This document shows positions 32,029 to 40,397 of a DNA stretch of 64,000 nt, piece by piece (position 1 is the stretch's first letter; the number at the start of each line of letters is the position of its first letter). The stretch comes from Yoonia maritima. GTDB taxonomy: Bacteria > Pseudomonadota > Alphaproteobacteria > Rhodobacterales > Rhodobacteraceae. Position numbers and translations under genes: made by a program. Location: the NCBI RefSeq assembly GCF_002933395.1, contig NZ_PKFN01000009.1:186001-250000 (forward strand), read 5' to 3'. The notes under the pieces were generated by a model. It did not search any database. It worked only from the letters and a program-made list of their open reading frames with translations, and was not told where the DNA came from.

Positions 32029-32033
32029 AAATC

Positions 32034-33875
32034 TTAGGACAGTACAATTTTCACACCCTTGCTCTGGCTCGCGATCAGCGTGTCGTACGCCGCAACTGCA
32101 TCGCGCGTCAGGGTCCTGTTTTGGCGCAGGTTGAGTAAAACCATGTCTGCGAACTGCGCCAAGATGCGTGTGTTTGCTTTGGGAATGACAGGTGGAGCAT
32201 TCACGATAACATAGTCATAGTTTGCCCGTGCGTCGCAAATGAACGGTTTAAATGCGTCACTGCTGAAAAGATCTGCCAAGGCTCCCTGCGGACCAAGTGC
32301 GTCTACAGTATCAATAGCCAGCGTTGGGTGCGATATGACCGCGCCAGATAGGCTAGTAATACCCGTAACCACGTCAGTAAGTGCGAACGATGCAGGGGGC
32401 GTGCGAGGTTGCGAAACCGCGTTAATAATCAAAACAGATTTCTGTAACCGCGCAAGAGATGTGGCAAGCGTTGTTGTAACAGTTGTTTGGTCCGCGTCGT
32501 GACGGCAGGAGGTTGTTAAAATAACTTTGTTGTCGCTGTGTTGGTTGCTGATTAATACGGCTGCCCGAAGCTGATTGGCCGCATCAAGTAACAAGCTACT
32601 TTTGTCCTCTTCAAATTCCTCAGGCAATTGCTGGGGTTTTGTACGGGGGAATTGTGCTATGACAGGCGCTGCGATGACGTCTTCTATGGTATCCACGTTG
32701 ACGAACCGCTGTTGTCTGAGCAGCACAATTGCGATCCCAATAGCAGCGCCAAGTATGGCGGCGATAGCAAGGATGAGCATTCTGCGCGGTGCGACGTGCC
32801 GCCCGTTTCCGGCTGGTGATAAAATGCGCCCGCTTGGACTATTTAGTCCGCGGCGCATTTGGGTGTCTTGCAGTTGCGCCAGTAGCGTTGTGTAGAGAAC
32901 ACGTGTAATTTCCGTTTCGCGGCTTAGCTGTTGCAGCGTCACAAACCCTTCTGATTGGGTTGAGACTTGCGCGCCAATTTGGTCGCGGTAGGTTTCAAGA
33001 GCTTGGATTTGCACTGACATTTGGTCTGCGTTTTCGGGATGCAGTGTAAGGTTACGCCTTGCTTCGGTTATCTGTTTATCCGTTTCCGCCGCTTGCCTGC
33101 TAAGTGTATCAAGCACCGTATGGTCCCGCATCTGTCCATCCGTCACCAGAGCATTGATCGCGGACTCTTGTGTCTGTAATTTTTCTCGGAGTTCAGCGAC
33201 ACGGTCGGCCAACCTCACGATGACGGCGTCGGTTTCCGACGTGTTGGCGGCGATCTGGCTAAATAAATAAGCGTCCGTGACGGAATCGGCGATTAAGCGG
33301 GATTTTGACACGCTGCTGGTGGTCGCCGTAATTTCCAGAATGTAGGTTCCGCGTTTGGGATTGGACGTTAGTAATTTGGCTAAGTTTTCGATTGTTTTCG
33401 CCAAAATGGCCTGATTGTCAGGTGGAACATCTGATACGCCGCTTAGAAACGCACGCGTGCGATTTCGAATGCTTGCTATCGACCAAGGCGCGATAGGTGT
33501 CAGGTACCGGTTAAATTCGGGATCGTCTAATAAATCCAAGTCTATTACGACCTGCTTTAGGATATGTTCTGACCGCAAGATTGCGGCTTGAGTGTTAAGT
33601 CGTGCAGTATCGTTGCCAAATGATGCTTGCTCTGAGGCATTATTTTGTGGCGGTTCGATCTGTATTGTTGTGGTCGCCGCGTATTGCGGTTGCGCGATCG
33701 CAAATGCGTAGTAGACCGCCAAAATCACCGCGCTGAGCGTGCTTAGCGCAATAATCCATTTTCCGCGCCATAGCCTACGAAACAGTGCAGCAACATCGAA
33801 TGGTCGGATGGGCTGTAGGCTGTGAATGTTCATATCCAAAAATTCGCGCGGCACATCTGCATGTCGTTTAGTCAT
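32034..33875 (-). CDS. Wzz-type polysaccharide co-polymerase with degenerate tyrosine-kinase domain
   Basis: 613 residues from ATG 33875. The Wzz domain begins PIRPFDVAALFRRLWRGKW, with a first membrane helix WIIALSTLSAVILAVYYAF and a long periplasmic coiled-coil part (about 60-375). The second helix is MLILAIAAILGAAIGIAIVLL. The cytoplasmic C-terminal domain follows BY-kinase topology but lacks its catalytic residues. Walker A reads CRHDADQTT instead of GEGKTT-like, Walker A' reads LIINAVSQP instead of LIDADLRRP, and Walker B reads VIVNAPPV instead of VIIDTPPV. It should still control chain length and export but not autophosphorylate. No Tyr-rich tail is present. Confidence 0.85.
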   Translation of the reverse strand: MTKRHADVPREFLDMNIHSLQPIRPFDVAALFRRLWRGKWIIALSTLSAVILAVYYAFAIAQPQYAATTTIQIEPPQNNASEQASFGNDTARLNTQAAILRSEHILKQVVIDLDLLDDPEFNRYLTPIAPWSIASIRNRTRAFLSGVSDVPPDNQAILAKTIENLAKLLTSNPKRGTYILEITATTSSVSKSRLIADSVTDAYLFSQIAANTSETDAVIVRLADRVAELREKLQTQESAINALVTDGQMRDHTVLDTLSRQAAETDKQITEARRNLTLHPENADQMSVQIQALETYRDQIGAQVSTQSEGFVTLQQLSRETEITRVLYTTLLAQLQDTQMRRGLNSPSGRILSPAGNGRHVAPRRMLILAIAAILGAAIGIAIVLLRQQRFVNVDTIEDVIAAPVIAQFPRTKPQQLPEEFEEDKSSLLLDAANQLRAAVLISNQHSDNKVILTTSCRHDADQTTVTTTLATSLARLQKSVLIINAVSQPRTPPASFALTDVVTGITSLSGAVISHPTLAIDTVDALGPQGALADLFSSDAFKPFICDARANYDYVIVNAPPVIPKANTRILAQFADMVLLNLRQNRTLTRDAVAAYDTLIASQSKGVKIVLS

Positions 33876-33926
33876 TATTACTGTGCCTTCGGCGTGATTG
33901 ATCCGCAGATATATGGGCACATCAGG

Positions 33927-33942
33927 GTTAACCGAAAATTAA
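33927..33942 (-). promoter_or_regulatory. CtrA box between the chain-length gene and wzx
   Basis: On the minus strand it reads TTAATTTTCGGTTAAC, a full TTAA-N7-TTAAC match. It lies 51 bp upstream of the chain-length gene ATG and 52 bp upstream of the wzx ATG, so it could act on either divergent promoter. Confidence 0.68.
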
Positions 33943-33994
33943 TCTCAATGAACGAATGCTTTGGGTAACGCCCACGCTGGGAACATGAAAAAGG

Positions 33995-35233
33995 ATGGTC
34001 CGCAGCTTCATGGTCGCTACACACATCAGCAAACTAATTGCCATGCAGGCTTTGGGCCCGATGTTGTTACGCGGTGCCATTGTCGGAATAAATTTTGCGG
34101 TGATGATTGGGCTAGCAGCGAATCTTGGGCTCGCTGCATTTGGTGATCTGGCTGTGATCTGGGGTGCGGCCTTGGTTGCCGCACCGATCATATCAGTTGG
34201 CGGTCCCCTGTTGATGTTGCGCGCGTTAACCGATGGCGGTGGTATGTCCGTAAGTGCGGTACTCTTTCAGATGACCATTATACCCGCCGCACTGGCGGTT
34301 CTGTCAGGCATGATTGCAACCGCAATTTGGCCGACGATGACGTGGTTGCCGATACTGCTGTGCGCGTTCTGGATCAACTTTGTAACCTGCTTGGCAAGCG
34401 TCATGCGTGCGCTGGGCAGTGTGAACCTATCGATGGCCCTAAGAGATTGCAGTCCGCAAATTGCTTTAGGGGTAGCTGCTGTGTTCATGCGCGATGGGCC
34501 GATACTTGTTGTAGCAGCCTTAGGCATGGGGTGCATCGCGCTGCCACTATCGATCTGGATGTTTCGGTCCGCCGAACGCCGTAACATTATTGGTAGGTGT
34601 CATGCCGCCCCGGCGCCGTCGCTCTCGCTCTGGGGGACATCTGTATTAGGCGTTGGGCTTGCCCAAATTGATATCTTCGTCGGAGGTGCATTGTTATCGC
34701 CAACGCAGATAGGTCTATATGCCGTGTTGCGGCGTGTCGCCAATCTGGTTGCCTTACCGGTTAGCGTTGCCACGTGGGTCAGCGCAAAAGACATATCAAA
34801 GTCTTATGGGGCGGGGGATACGATCGCGCTACAAGCGGCTAGCCGTGCCGCGAGCGCGATCGCATTTTTCGCTGCGTTCAGTTTGTTTTTATGCGGATTG
34901 ATTTCTTTGGCTTGGGTCGCGCGCGACGGACAATTGGTGTTTTTCGTTTTGTTGTGTTGCGCATTTATTCAGGCTGTTTTTGCATCGGGTCTTATGGTGG
35001 CGACGCTATGCGGGCTTGCCCAATTTGCTGCGCTCACACGTGGCTTCAGCATTCTTTTCTATAGTGGTTGCACCGTGTTTGTTGTTGGCCCCGTCTCAAA
35101 TGCGATGGCATATTTGCTGGCGACGAGCCTGGGCAGCTTGGCCTTGTGGGCCATAGTGCGTCAGCAAAGACACATTGATACTTCTGCATGGTTCTTGCGC
35201 ACTCGACCGGAGGCGCAATGGAAACCGTCTTAG
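33995..35233 (+). CDS. wzx: Wzx-type polysaccharide flippase
   Basis: A 412-residue polytopic membrane protein with about twelve hydrophobic helices. It belongs by general character to the MATE/Wzx oligosaccharide flippases, which move undecaprenyl-linked repeat units to the periplasmic face. Family-like features are GPMLLRGAIVGINFAVMIGL at the N-terminus, FGDLAVIWG near residue 48 and the central QIDIFVGGALLSPTQIGLYA near residue 225. The last 5 codons overlap the following gene. It is the first gene of a seven-gene plus-strand operon of tightly overlapping capsule genes. Confidence 0.8.
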   Translation: MVRSFMVATHISKLIAMQALGPMLLRGAIVGINFAVMIGLAANLGLAAFGDLAVIWGAALVAAPIISVGGPLLMLRALTDGGGMSVSAVLFQMTIIPAALAVLSGMIATAIWPTMTWLPILLCAFWINFVTCLASVMRALGSVNLSMALRDCSPQIALGVAAVFMRDGPILVVAALGMGCIALPLSIWMFRSAERRNIIGRCHAAPAPSLSLWGTSVLGVGLAQIDIFVGGALLSPTQIGLYAVLRRVANLVALPVSVATWVSAKDISKSYGAGDTIALQAASRAASAIAFFAAFSLFLCGLISLAWVARDGQLVFFVLLCCAFIQAVFASGLMVATLCGLAQFAALTRGFSILFYSGCTVFVVGPVSNAMAYLLATSLGSLALWAIVRQQRHIDTSAWFLRTRPEAQWKPS

Positions 35234-36549
35234 TCCTTTTACTCGCATTGATATGTACCGCTTTGCCGTTTGCGATTGGGCAACGATGTGGTGTGGTGCG
35301 TCTTGTTTCTCCGATGCATATGCTAAGCTATTTTTGCGGCTTTGGTTTTTTGCTGAAAATTGCTGTTTACAGCTTTGCCCCGGATTTCGCGTTTTATCAG
35401 CAATTCGATCCGAAACCTTGGGCCGTATTGAACGGGGCGATATATCTTAGCCTGTTCATTCTGCTGATGTGCATCGGCTATCTGATCGCGTTCCGCCCGG
35501 TTGGGCATGCACAGTTTGAAGCGGGCGTTGTGGCTACGCAAATCGCGCGACGCGGCTGGCTGTTTGTTGCAGCTTTTGGGTTTGCTCTTATGACTTTTGC
35601 ATTAATTTTGCAGGCGCGGGGTTTCGGAACAATTGATACATTGCTTTTGGCAGGGCTGAATAACGCCAAACAAATCAATGTTAATGCTGATGGTGTCGGT
35701 GCGACATTGGCAGGGATCAAGACGTTCTTCGTTGTTCCTAAATTTGCCTTTGTACTGTTGCTGGCCAATGGGATTGCTTTGCGGTCATGGCACGTGCTGG
35801 CGGCGGCTGGCGTACTTGGTGGATTGCTTGTCCTGATCGCGTTGGTATCAGGTGACAGGTTTGAGCTGATCGAGTTGCTGGTCTTTGCCTTTGCAACCTA
35901 TCTGATCCTTGGTGGACGGATCGCTGGAAAAATGCTGTTTGTCGGCGGCTTGGCTGTTACTGGGCTGATTTTGATGGCGGTCTATATGACGCATCTCAGG
36001 CTTGGAGGTGCGTCACTGCTGGAGCAGATCGTTGGTTCAACATACTTCCTAGATATTAATGCGGCGATTATGGTCACCGACCGGGTTGAAGTAGATCAAC
36101 TGCTACTTGGACAAAGCTATACTTGGTGGATCTTTGGTTGGGTGCCGCGTGCGGTGTGGCCGGAAAAACCTGCGATTGATTTGGGTGTATTTTTTAAGCG
36201 TGACATTATGCAAATCTATACGGGCGGCGCGTTTAATGTGACCGGTCCAGGCGAGGCATTTATCAATTTTCGTTGGGCCGGGCTTGGCGTTGGTTTTGCT
36301 CTGGGCTGGATGTACCGCAAGATTGAAGTGGTTTTATTGAACCCCATGCACGTGCTGCGATATGGGTCGTTTCTATTCTATCCGATCCTGTTTTATCCGT
36401 TTGTACAGGCGACGCTGCAGTCCTCGTTCAGTGCCTTTATCGTCGGCGCAGTCGCGCAATGCATGCTTTTGACACTGATGATGGCGCTGTTTGTGACCCG
36501 CTTTACACCTCACATGCCGGCAAGGATGAGGAGGCGTTATGCGACGTAA
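35218..36549 (+). CDS. wzy: Wzy-type oligosaccharide repeat-unit polymerase
   Basis: A 443-residue polytopic membrane protein from ATG 35218 (GGAGG just upstream). It has about eleven hydrophobic helices, low sequence conservation and a large periplasmic loop with SYTWWIFGWVPRAVWPEKPA near residue 305. The following GAFNVTGPGEAFINFRW is a pattern I associate with O-antigen polymerase-like proteins. It would join flipped repeat units into the polymer, with the Wzz-type protein setting length. Its start lies inside the end of wzx. The assignment is based on topology, context and the short motif. Confidence 0.72.
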   Translation: METVLVLLLALICTALPFAIGQRCGVVRLVSPMHMLSYFCGFGFLLKIAVYSFAPDFAFYQQFDPKPWAVLNGAIYLSLFILLMCIGYLIAFRPVGHAQFEAGVVATQIARRGWLFVAAFGFALMTFALILQARGFGTIDTLLLAGLNNAKQINVNADGVGATLAGIKTFFVVPKFAFVLLLANGIALRSWHVLAAAGVLGGLLVLIALVSGDRFELIELLVFAFATYLILGGRIAGKMLFVGGLAVTGLILMAVYMTHLRLGGASLLEQIVGSTYFLDINAAIMVTDRVEVDQLLLGQSYTWWIFGWVPRAVWPEKPAIDLGVFFKRDIMQIYTGGAFNVTGPGEAFINFRWAGLGVGFALGWMYRKIEVVLLNPMHVLRYGSFLFYPILFYPFVQATLQSSFSAFIVGAVAQCMLLTLMMALFVTRFTPHMPARMRRRYAT

Positions 36550-37123
36550 TCCGATTGCTGTGACCTACTGGTGTTGCCGGGCTGTCGCTGCGGTCTATCG
36601 CCGTGTTGGCATTGTTGTCGCAACTCTGATGCACCGCGCGACTTTGAAGCGCGCGGGCCGTGGTAGCCGTTTTCAATCAGGGGTGCGGTTTGCTGACCCA
36701 AGTTCCGTATCGGTTGGCCGCGACTGCTATTTCTGGCGGGGCTGCGATGTTTCGTCGGAACGCCGCAATTCTCAACTTGTGATTGGCAACAAAGCGCAAA
36801 TCAATCGTGATGTTCATCTCGATATTACTGGCGGGCTAAACATTGGTGATGGGGTGACGATCTCGGAGAACGTCGTGGTTTACACGCATGATCATGGGTT
36901 GGATCCGCATTCCACTGCAATGGCGCGACCTAAAACGATCGAAGCTGATGTTTGGATTGGAATGCGTGCCGTGATCTTACCACAGTGCCAAAATATCGGG
37001 CGCGGTGCTGTCATTGGCGCGGGCGCGATTGTGACCCGCGATGTGCCTGCCTATGCCGTGGTTGTCGGAAATCCGGCGCGGCCGATTAGGCAGCGCCTTC
37101 CGGTGGCGCAGGAGGTGGTATGA
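36539..37123 (+). CDS. hexapeptide-repeat (LbetaH) sugar O-acetyltransferase
   Basis: 194 residues of the left-handed beta-helix acyltransferase family. Hexapeptide runs start near residue 52 (SSVSVGRDCYFWRGCDVSS) and continue through GGLNIGDGVTISENVVV. The catalytic His lies in YTHDHGLDPHS near residue 120. WIGMRAVILPQC, then GRGAVIGAGAIVTRDVP and VVVGNPARPIR complete the fold. An N-terminal basic helix may associate with the membrane. It probably acetylates the capsule repeat unit. Starts with GAGGAGG 5-10 bases upstream; its stop overlaps the next ATG. Confidence 0.88.
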   Translation: MRRNPIAVTYWCCRAVAAVYRRVGIVVATLMHRATLKRAGRGSRFQSGVRFADPSSVSVGRDCYFWRGCDVSSERRNSQLVIGNKAQINRDVHLDITGGLNIGDGVTISENVVVYTHDHGLDPHSTAMARPKTIEADVWIGMRAVILPQCQNIGRGAVIGAGAIVTRDVPAYAVVVGNPARPIRQRLPVAQEVV

Positions 37124-38229
37124 ATATCCTACACGTCACGCCGTCATTCTTTCCGGCGACATATTGGGGTGGTCCGATTTGGTCGACCAAAGCTATTTGC
37201 GACGGCATCAATGCCTTGCCCCAAATGTCCGTTCGGGTCTCAACCACTGACGCGGCAAGCCCCAAACGCGGTGATCGCGTTGCGCCTGCCGCGCTGCCAT
37301 ATCCGGTCCATTATGCACGACGGATCGCGGGACATTGCATTGCGCCCGGGCTGCTGGCACAGCTTCCAAAGGCAATCGATTGGGCTGATGTTGTGCATCT
37401 GACTGGCACCTATAGTTTTCCGACGTTGCCGACGATCGCCCTTGCGCGGCTAAAGGGTAAACCAGTTGTCTGGTCGCCGCGAGGGGCGTTGCAGGCGACA
37501 GCTGAATGGGCTGAAGCGCCACGTCGGAGGACAAAGGGTCCGTTTGAAAGTGCTGCGCAATTGCTGCGATCTGATCGCGTGGTGCTGCACGTGACCAGTC
37601 AAGTCGAGGCCGCGCTGAGTGTGACCCGGCTTAAGGACATCGAAACAGCGCTGATCCCGAATTCCGTTGAAGTTCCGCCGTTGCTGCCAAAAGTGGAAAG
37701 CGACAATATTCGCCTGATCTATCTGGGGCGCATTCATCCCAAAAAGGGAATTGAGCGGTTGCTCGATGCGATGGCGCAGCTTGCAGATCATGTCACGCTT
37801 GATATTTTTGGAACTGGCGCGCCGGAAGATGTGGCGCAAGTAAAGGCGCGTTGTTCGTCGCGCATTCGGATGCATGGCCATGCTGATACGGCGGCAAAGG
37901 CCAAGGCTTTTGCGAATGCAGACCTGTTTGTGCTGCCAAGCCATTCAGAAAACTTTGGGATCGCAGTGGCCGAGGCATTGGCCCATGGCGTACCTGTCTT
38001 GACGACAACTGGCACACCTTGGCAGGCGCTTGATGCAAAAGGATGTGGGCGGTGCATAGACCTGCACCGGTCTGATCTCGCCGATGAAATACATGCGCTG
38101 ATGAAATGCGATCTGCCTGCGATGGGTTCAAAGGGGCGCGCGTGGATGGCCCAGGATTTCTCGTCCGAAGTTATGACGCAACGCTTTGCGCAACTCTATG
38201 CCAGCCTCGCGATGAAGCAGGAGGCATGA
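37120..38229 (+). CDS. glycosyltransferase family 4 (GT-B)
   Basis: 369 residues with the GT4 layout. The N-terminal acceptor domain opens MNILHVTPSFFPATYWGG, and a Rossmann-like donor domain starts near residue 190 with IRLIYLGRIHPKKGIERLLD. The nucleotide-sugar signature is FVLPSHSENFGIAVAEALAH, containing the E-x7-E-like pair, then GVPVLTTTGTPW. It is cytosolic and adds one sugar of the capsule repeat unit; donor and linkage cannot be read. It is joined by 4-bp ATGA overlaps to both neighbours. Confidence 0.9.
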   Translation: MNILHVTPSFFPATYWGGPIWSTKAICDGINALPQMSVRVSTTDAASPKRGDRVAPAALPYPVHYARRIAGHCIAPGLLAQLPKAIDWADVVHLTGTYSFPTLPTIALARLKGKPVVWSPRGALQATAEWAEAPRRRTKGPFESAAQLLRSDRVVLHVTSQVEAALSVTRLKDIETALIPNSVEVPPLLPKVESDNIRLIYLGRIHPKKGIERLLDAMAQLADHVTLDIFGTGAPEDVAQVKARCSSRIRMHGHADTAAKAKAFANADLFVLPSHSENFGIAVAEALAHGVPVLTTTGTPWQALDAKGCGRCIDLHRSDLADEIHALMKCDLPAMGSKGRAWMAQDFSSEVMTQRFAQLYASLAMKQEA

Positions 38230-38777
38230 TCTTGACCTCGCGTGTTGACGTAAGCGCCAATCGGCGGAATCGTAAATACGACCGCCGTACCCAAGTAAGG
38301 CGTGTCGCTTGGGCGTTATGCTGGCCTATTTTTCGATGCATTCCGCGACCTTGTTGGGCGCTACGCGTTTGGCTGTTGCGTATGTTCGGGGCGCGGATCG
38401 GGCAGGGCGTGCATGTCTACCCAAGTGTGCGGATCACGATGCCTTGGAATTTGCGCATTGGGGATCAGGCCGCAATCGGTGACCACGCGATCCTTTATGC
38501 TTTGGGTGAAATTCAGATTGGAGCACGTGCGACCGTGTCACAATATGCGCATCTATGTGCGGGTAGCCACGATATACGTGATCTGGCACGCCCGCTGATG
38601 ACGCCGCCAATAAGCGTTGGCCCAGATGCTTGGATTTGCGCAGATGCCTTTGTCGGACCAGGAGTGCGCATCGGAAAGGGCGCGATTTTAGGCGCGCGCG
38701 CTGTTGCTATGAAGGACCTGCCGGAAGGCAAGGTCGGTGTCGGCAATCCGATGGTGGTGCAGGCAAAACATGACTGA
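38226..38777 (+). CDS. WcaF-type hexapeptide acetyltransferase
   Basis: 183 residues from ATG 38226, in the stop of the preceding gene. The N-terminus (RRVAWALCWPIFRCIPRPCW) and then LRMFGARIGQGVHVYPSVRI, MPWNLRIGDQAAIGDHAILY, QYAHLCAGSHDIRD and VGPDAWICADAFVGPGVRIG closely follow colanic-acid WcaF acetyltransferases. The His in GSHDI is the expected catalytic residue. It is a second, different acetyltransferase of the locus, so the repeat unit may carry two acetyl groups. Its end overlaps the next gene by 8 bp. Confidence 0.88.
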   Translation: MILTSRVDVSANRRNRKYDRRTQVRRVAWALCWPIFRCIPRPCWALRVWLLRMFGARIGQGVHVYPSVRITMPWNLRIGDQAAIGDHAILYALGEIQIGARATVSQYAHLCAGSHDIRDLARPLMTPPISVGPDAWICADAFVGPGVRIGKGAILGARAVAMKDLPEGKVGVGNPMVVQAKHD

Positions 38778-39651
38778 TCTGACTGTTATAATTCTTTGCA
38801 AGGATGAGGCGCTGCACATCGAACGCGCCGTCGCGTCGGTGCGTGGCATCGCGACCCGCGTGCTGGTGGTCGATAGTGGATCAACGGACGATACTGTCGC
38901 GCGCGCGCGTGATGCGGGGGCAGAGGTCTTGTTTCACCCATGGACGACCCATGCGCAGCAATTCAACTGGGCGCTTGATCAGATCAAGGGGCAGGGCGGC
39001 TGGGTGCTGCGGCTTGACGCGGATGAATTTGTGACGCCAGCATTGGCCGATGAAATCGCTGCCGGTTTGCCAAAGGTCGAAGGGTTATACCTGCGGCGCA
39101 GCATGCGGTTCTTGGGTCAGGATGTCCGCTATGGCGGCGTGTTCCCGATCCGTATTCTTCGCCTGTTCCGAAACGGTGCTGGGCGAGCCGAAGATCGATG
39201 GATGGATGAACATATTGTCGTCAACGGGGTGACTGCCGACCTGAAGGGTGCGATCATAGATGACAATCGTAAGCCGCTCGATTGGTGGATCAATAAACAT
39301 AATGCTTATGCTAGCCGAGAAGTGATCGACATCCTAAGCCGTGAACACGGAGGGCAGGCTGCGTTGGAACTTGGTGGCGCAAAGCGCTGGATCAAAGACA
39401 ATATCTATGTCCGTCTTCCCGGTGGCTTTCGCGCGGGTGCGTATTTCTTTTACCGCTATGTCTTGCGCCTCGGTTTTTTGGATGGACAACAGGCGCGGTC
39501 ATTCCACGTGCTACAAGGGTTTTGGTATCGCTATCTTGTCGATGCGAAATTGGCCGAGGTCCGGCGCTATATGGCGAAAACAGGCACGACACCTGTTGAG
39601 GCGACAAAGGTCGTGTTGGGGATCGATGTGAACGAAATATCCACCAAATGA
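38770..39651 (+). CDS. glycosyltransferase family 2 (WaaE/KdtX-like)
   Basis: 293 residues of a GT-A enzyme. It starts MTDLTVIILCKDEALHIERA with the nucleotide-binding VVDSGSTDDTV near residue 41 and the metal-binding DADEF near 85. The middle MRFLGQDVRYGGVFPIRILR and EHIVVNGV blocks are typical of the WaaE/KdtX branch. It adds a hexose to the repeat unit. ATG 38770 overlaps the previous gene by 8 bp. The start of the next gene overlaps its stop by 4 bp. Confidence 0.9.
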   Translation: MTDLTVIILCKDEALHIERAVASVRGIATRVLVVDSGSTDDTVARARDAGAEVLFHPWTTHAQQFNWALDQIKGQGGWVLRLDADEFVTPALADEIAAGLPKVEGLYLRRSMRFLGQDVRYGGVFPIRILRLFRNGAGRAEDRWMDEHIVVNGVTADLKGAIIDDNRKPLDWWINKHNAYASREVIDILSREHGGQAALELGGAKRWIKDNIYVRLPGGFRAGAYFFYRYVLRLGFLDGQQARSFHVLQGFWYRYLVDAKLAEVRRYMAKTGTTPVEATKVVLGIDVNEISTK

Positions 39652-40397
39652 AGATATCCGTTGTCACCGCTGTGATGAATGGGGCGGATACCCTTCCGCG
39701 TGCGATCCAGAGCCTGCGACAGCAGTGTTATAGTGATATAGAACACATTGTCCAAGATGGCGGGTCGACCGACGGTAGCCTCGAATTTTTGCGCTGTCAT
39801 GGCCACCCGAATATGGCGGTGGTCTCTGCAAAAGATGCGGGGATTTATGATGCGATAAACACTGGAATTTCACGTGCGACGGGCGATGTGATTGGCTTGC
39901 TTCACGCGGATGATCAGTTGGCCAGTTCTGATACCATCGCACAGGTGGCCCGCGCGATGCGTGATCCAGAAATCGACGGTGTTTATGGTGATCTACAATA
40001 TATCGGGCAGGGTGACCCCGCGCCGATTGTCCGTCATTGGAAGGCTGGTCCGTATAGCCGCGGCCGCCTGAAATGGGGATGGATGCCGCCACACCCGACA
40101 CTCTATTTGCGGCGCGAGGTGTTTGAGCGGCTTGGGGCCTATGACGCCAGCTTTCGAATATCTGGCGATTACGATGCTATGCTGCGGTATCTGGTCCGGG
40201 GCAATGTTCGTTTCGCCTACATTCCGCAGGTCATGGTGCGCATGCAGGTGGGTGGCGCAAGTAACCGTTCGGTTTCTCAGATGATGCGGAAGAGCCGAGA
40301 GGATTATCGCGCGATCCGCCGCCATCGGGTCGGTGGTGTTGGCACGCTAATCGCAAAAAATCTGTCAAAACTCCCGCAGTTTTTCAATCACCCGTAA
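39648..40397 (+). CDS. glycosyltransferase family 2 (WcaA-like)
   Basis: 249 residues with MKISVVTAVMNGADTLPRAI, QDGGSTDGSL near residue 36, AGIYDAINTGISRATGDVIG near 66 and the DxD-type LHADDQ near 88. The catalytic-side GWMPPHPTLYLRREVFERLG is near residue 143. This is the colanic-acid WcaA/WcaE-like group. Last gene of the wzx-wzy operon. Its 3' end overlaps the convergent CdsA-like gene by 10 bp, leaving no room for a separate terminator. Confidence 0.9.
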   Translation: MKISVVTAVMNGADTLPRAIQSLRQQCYSDIEHIVQDGGSTDGSLEFLRCHGHPNMAVVSAKDAGIYDAINTGISRATGDVIGLLHADDQLASSDTIAQVARAMRDPEIDGVYGDLQYIGQGDPAPIVRHWKAGPYSRGRLKWGWMPPHPTLYLRREVFERLGAYDASFRISGDYDAMLRYLVRGNVRFAYIPQVMVRMQVGGASNRSVSQMMRKSREDYRAIRRHRVGGVGTLIAKNLSKLPQFFNHP

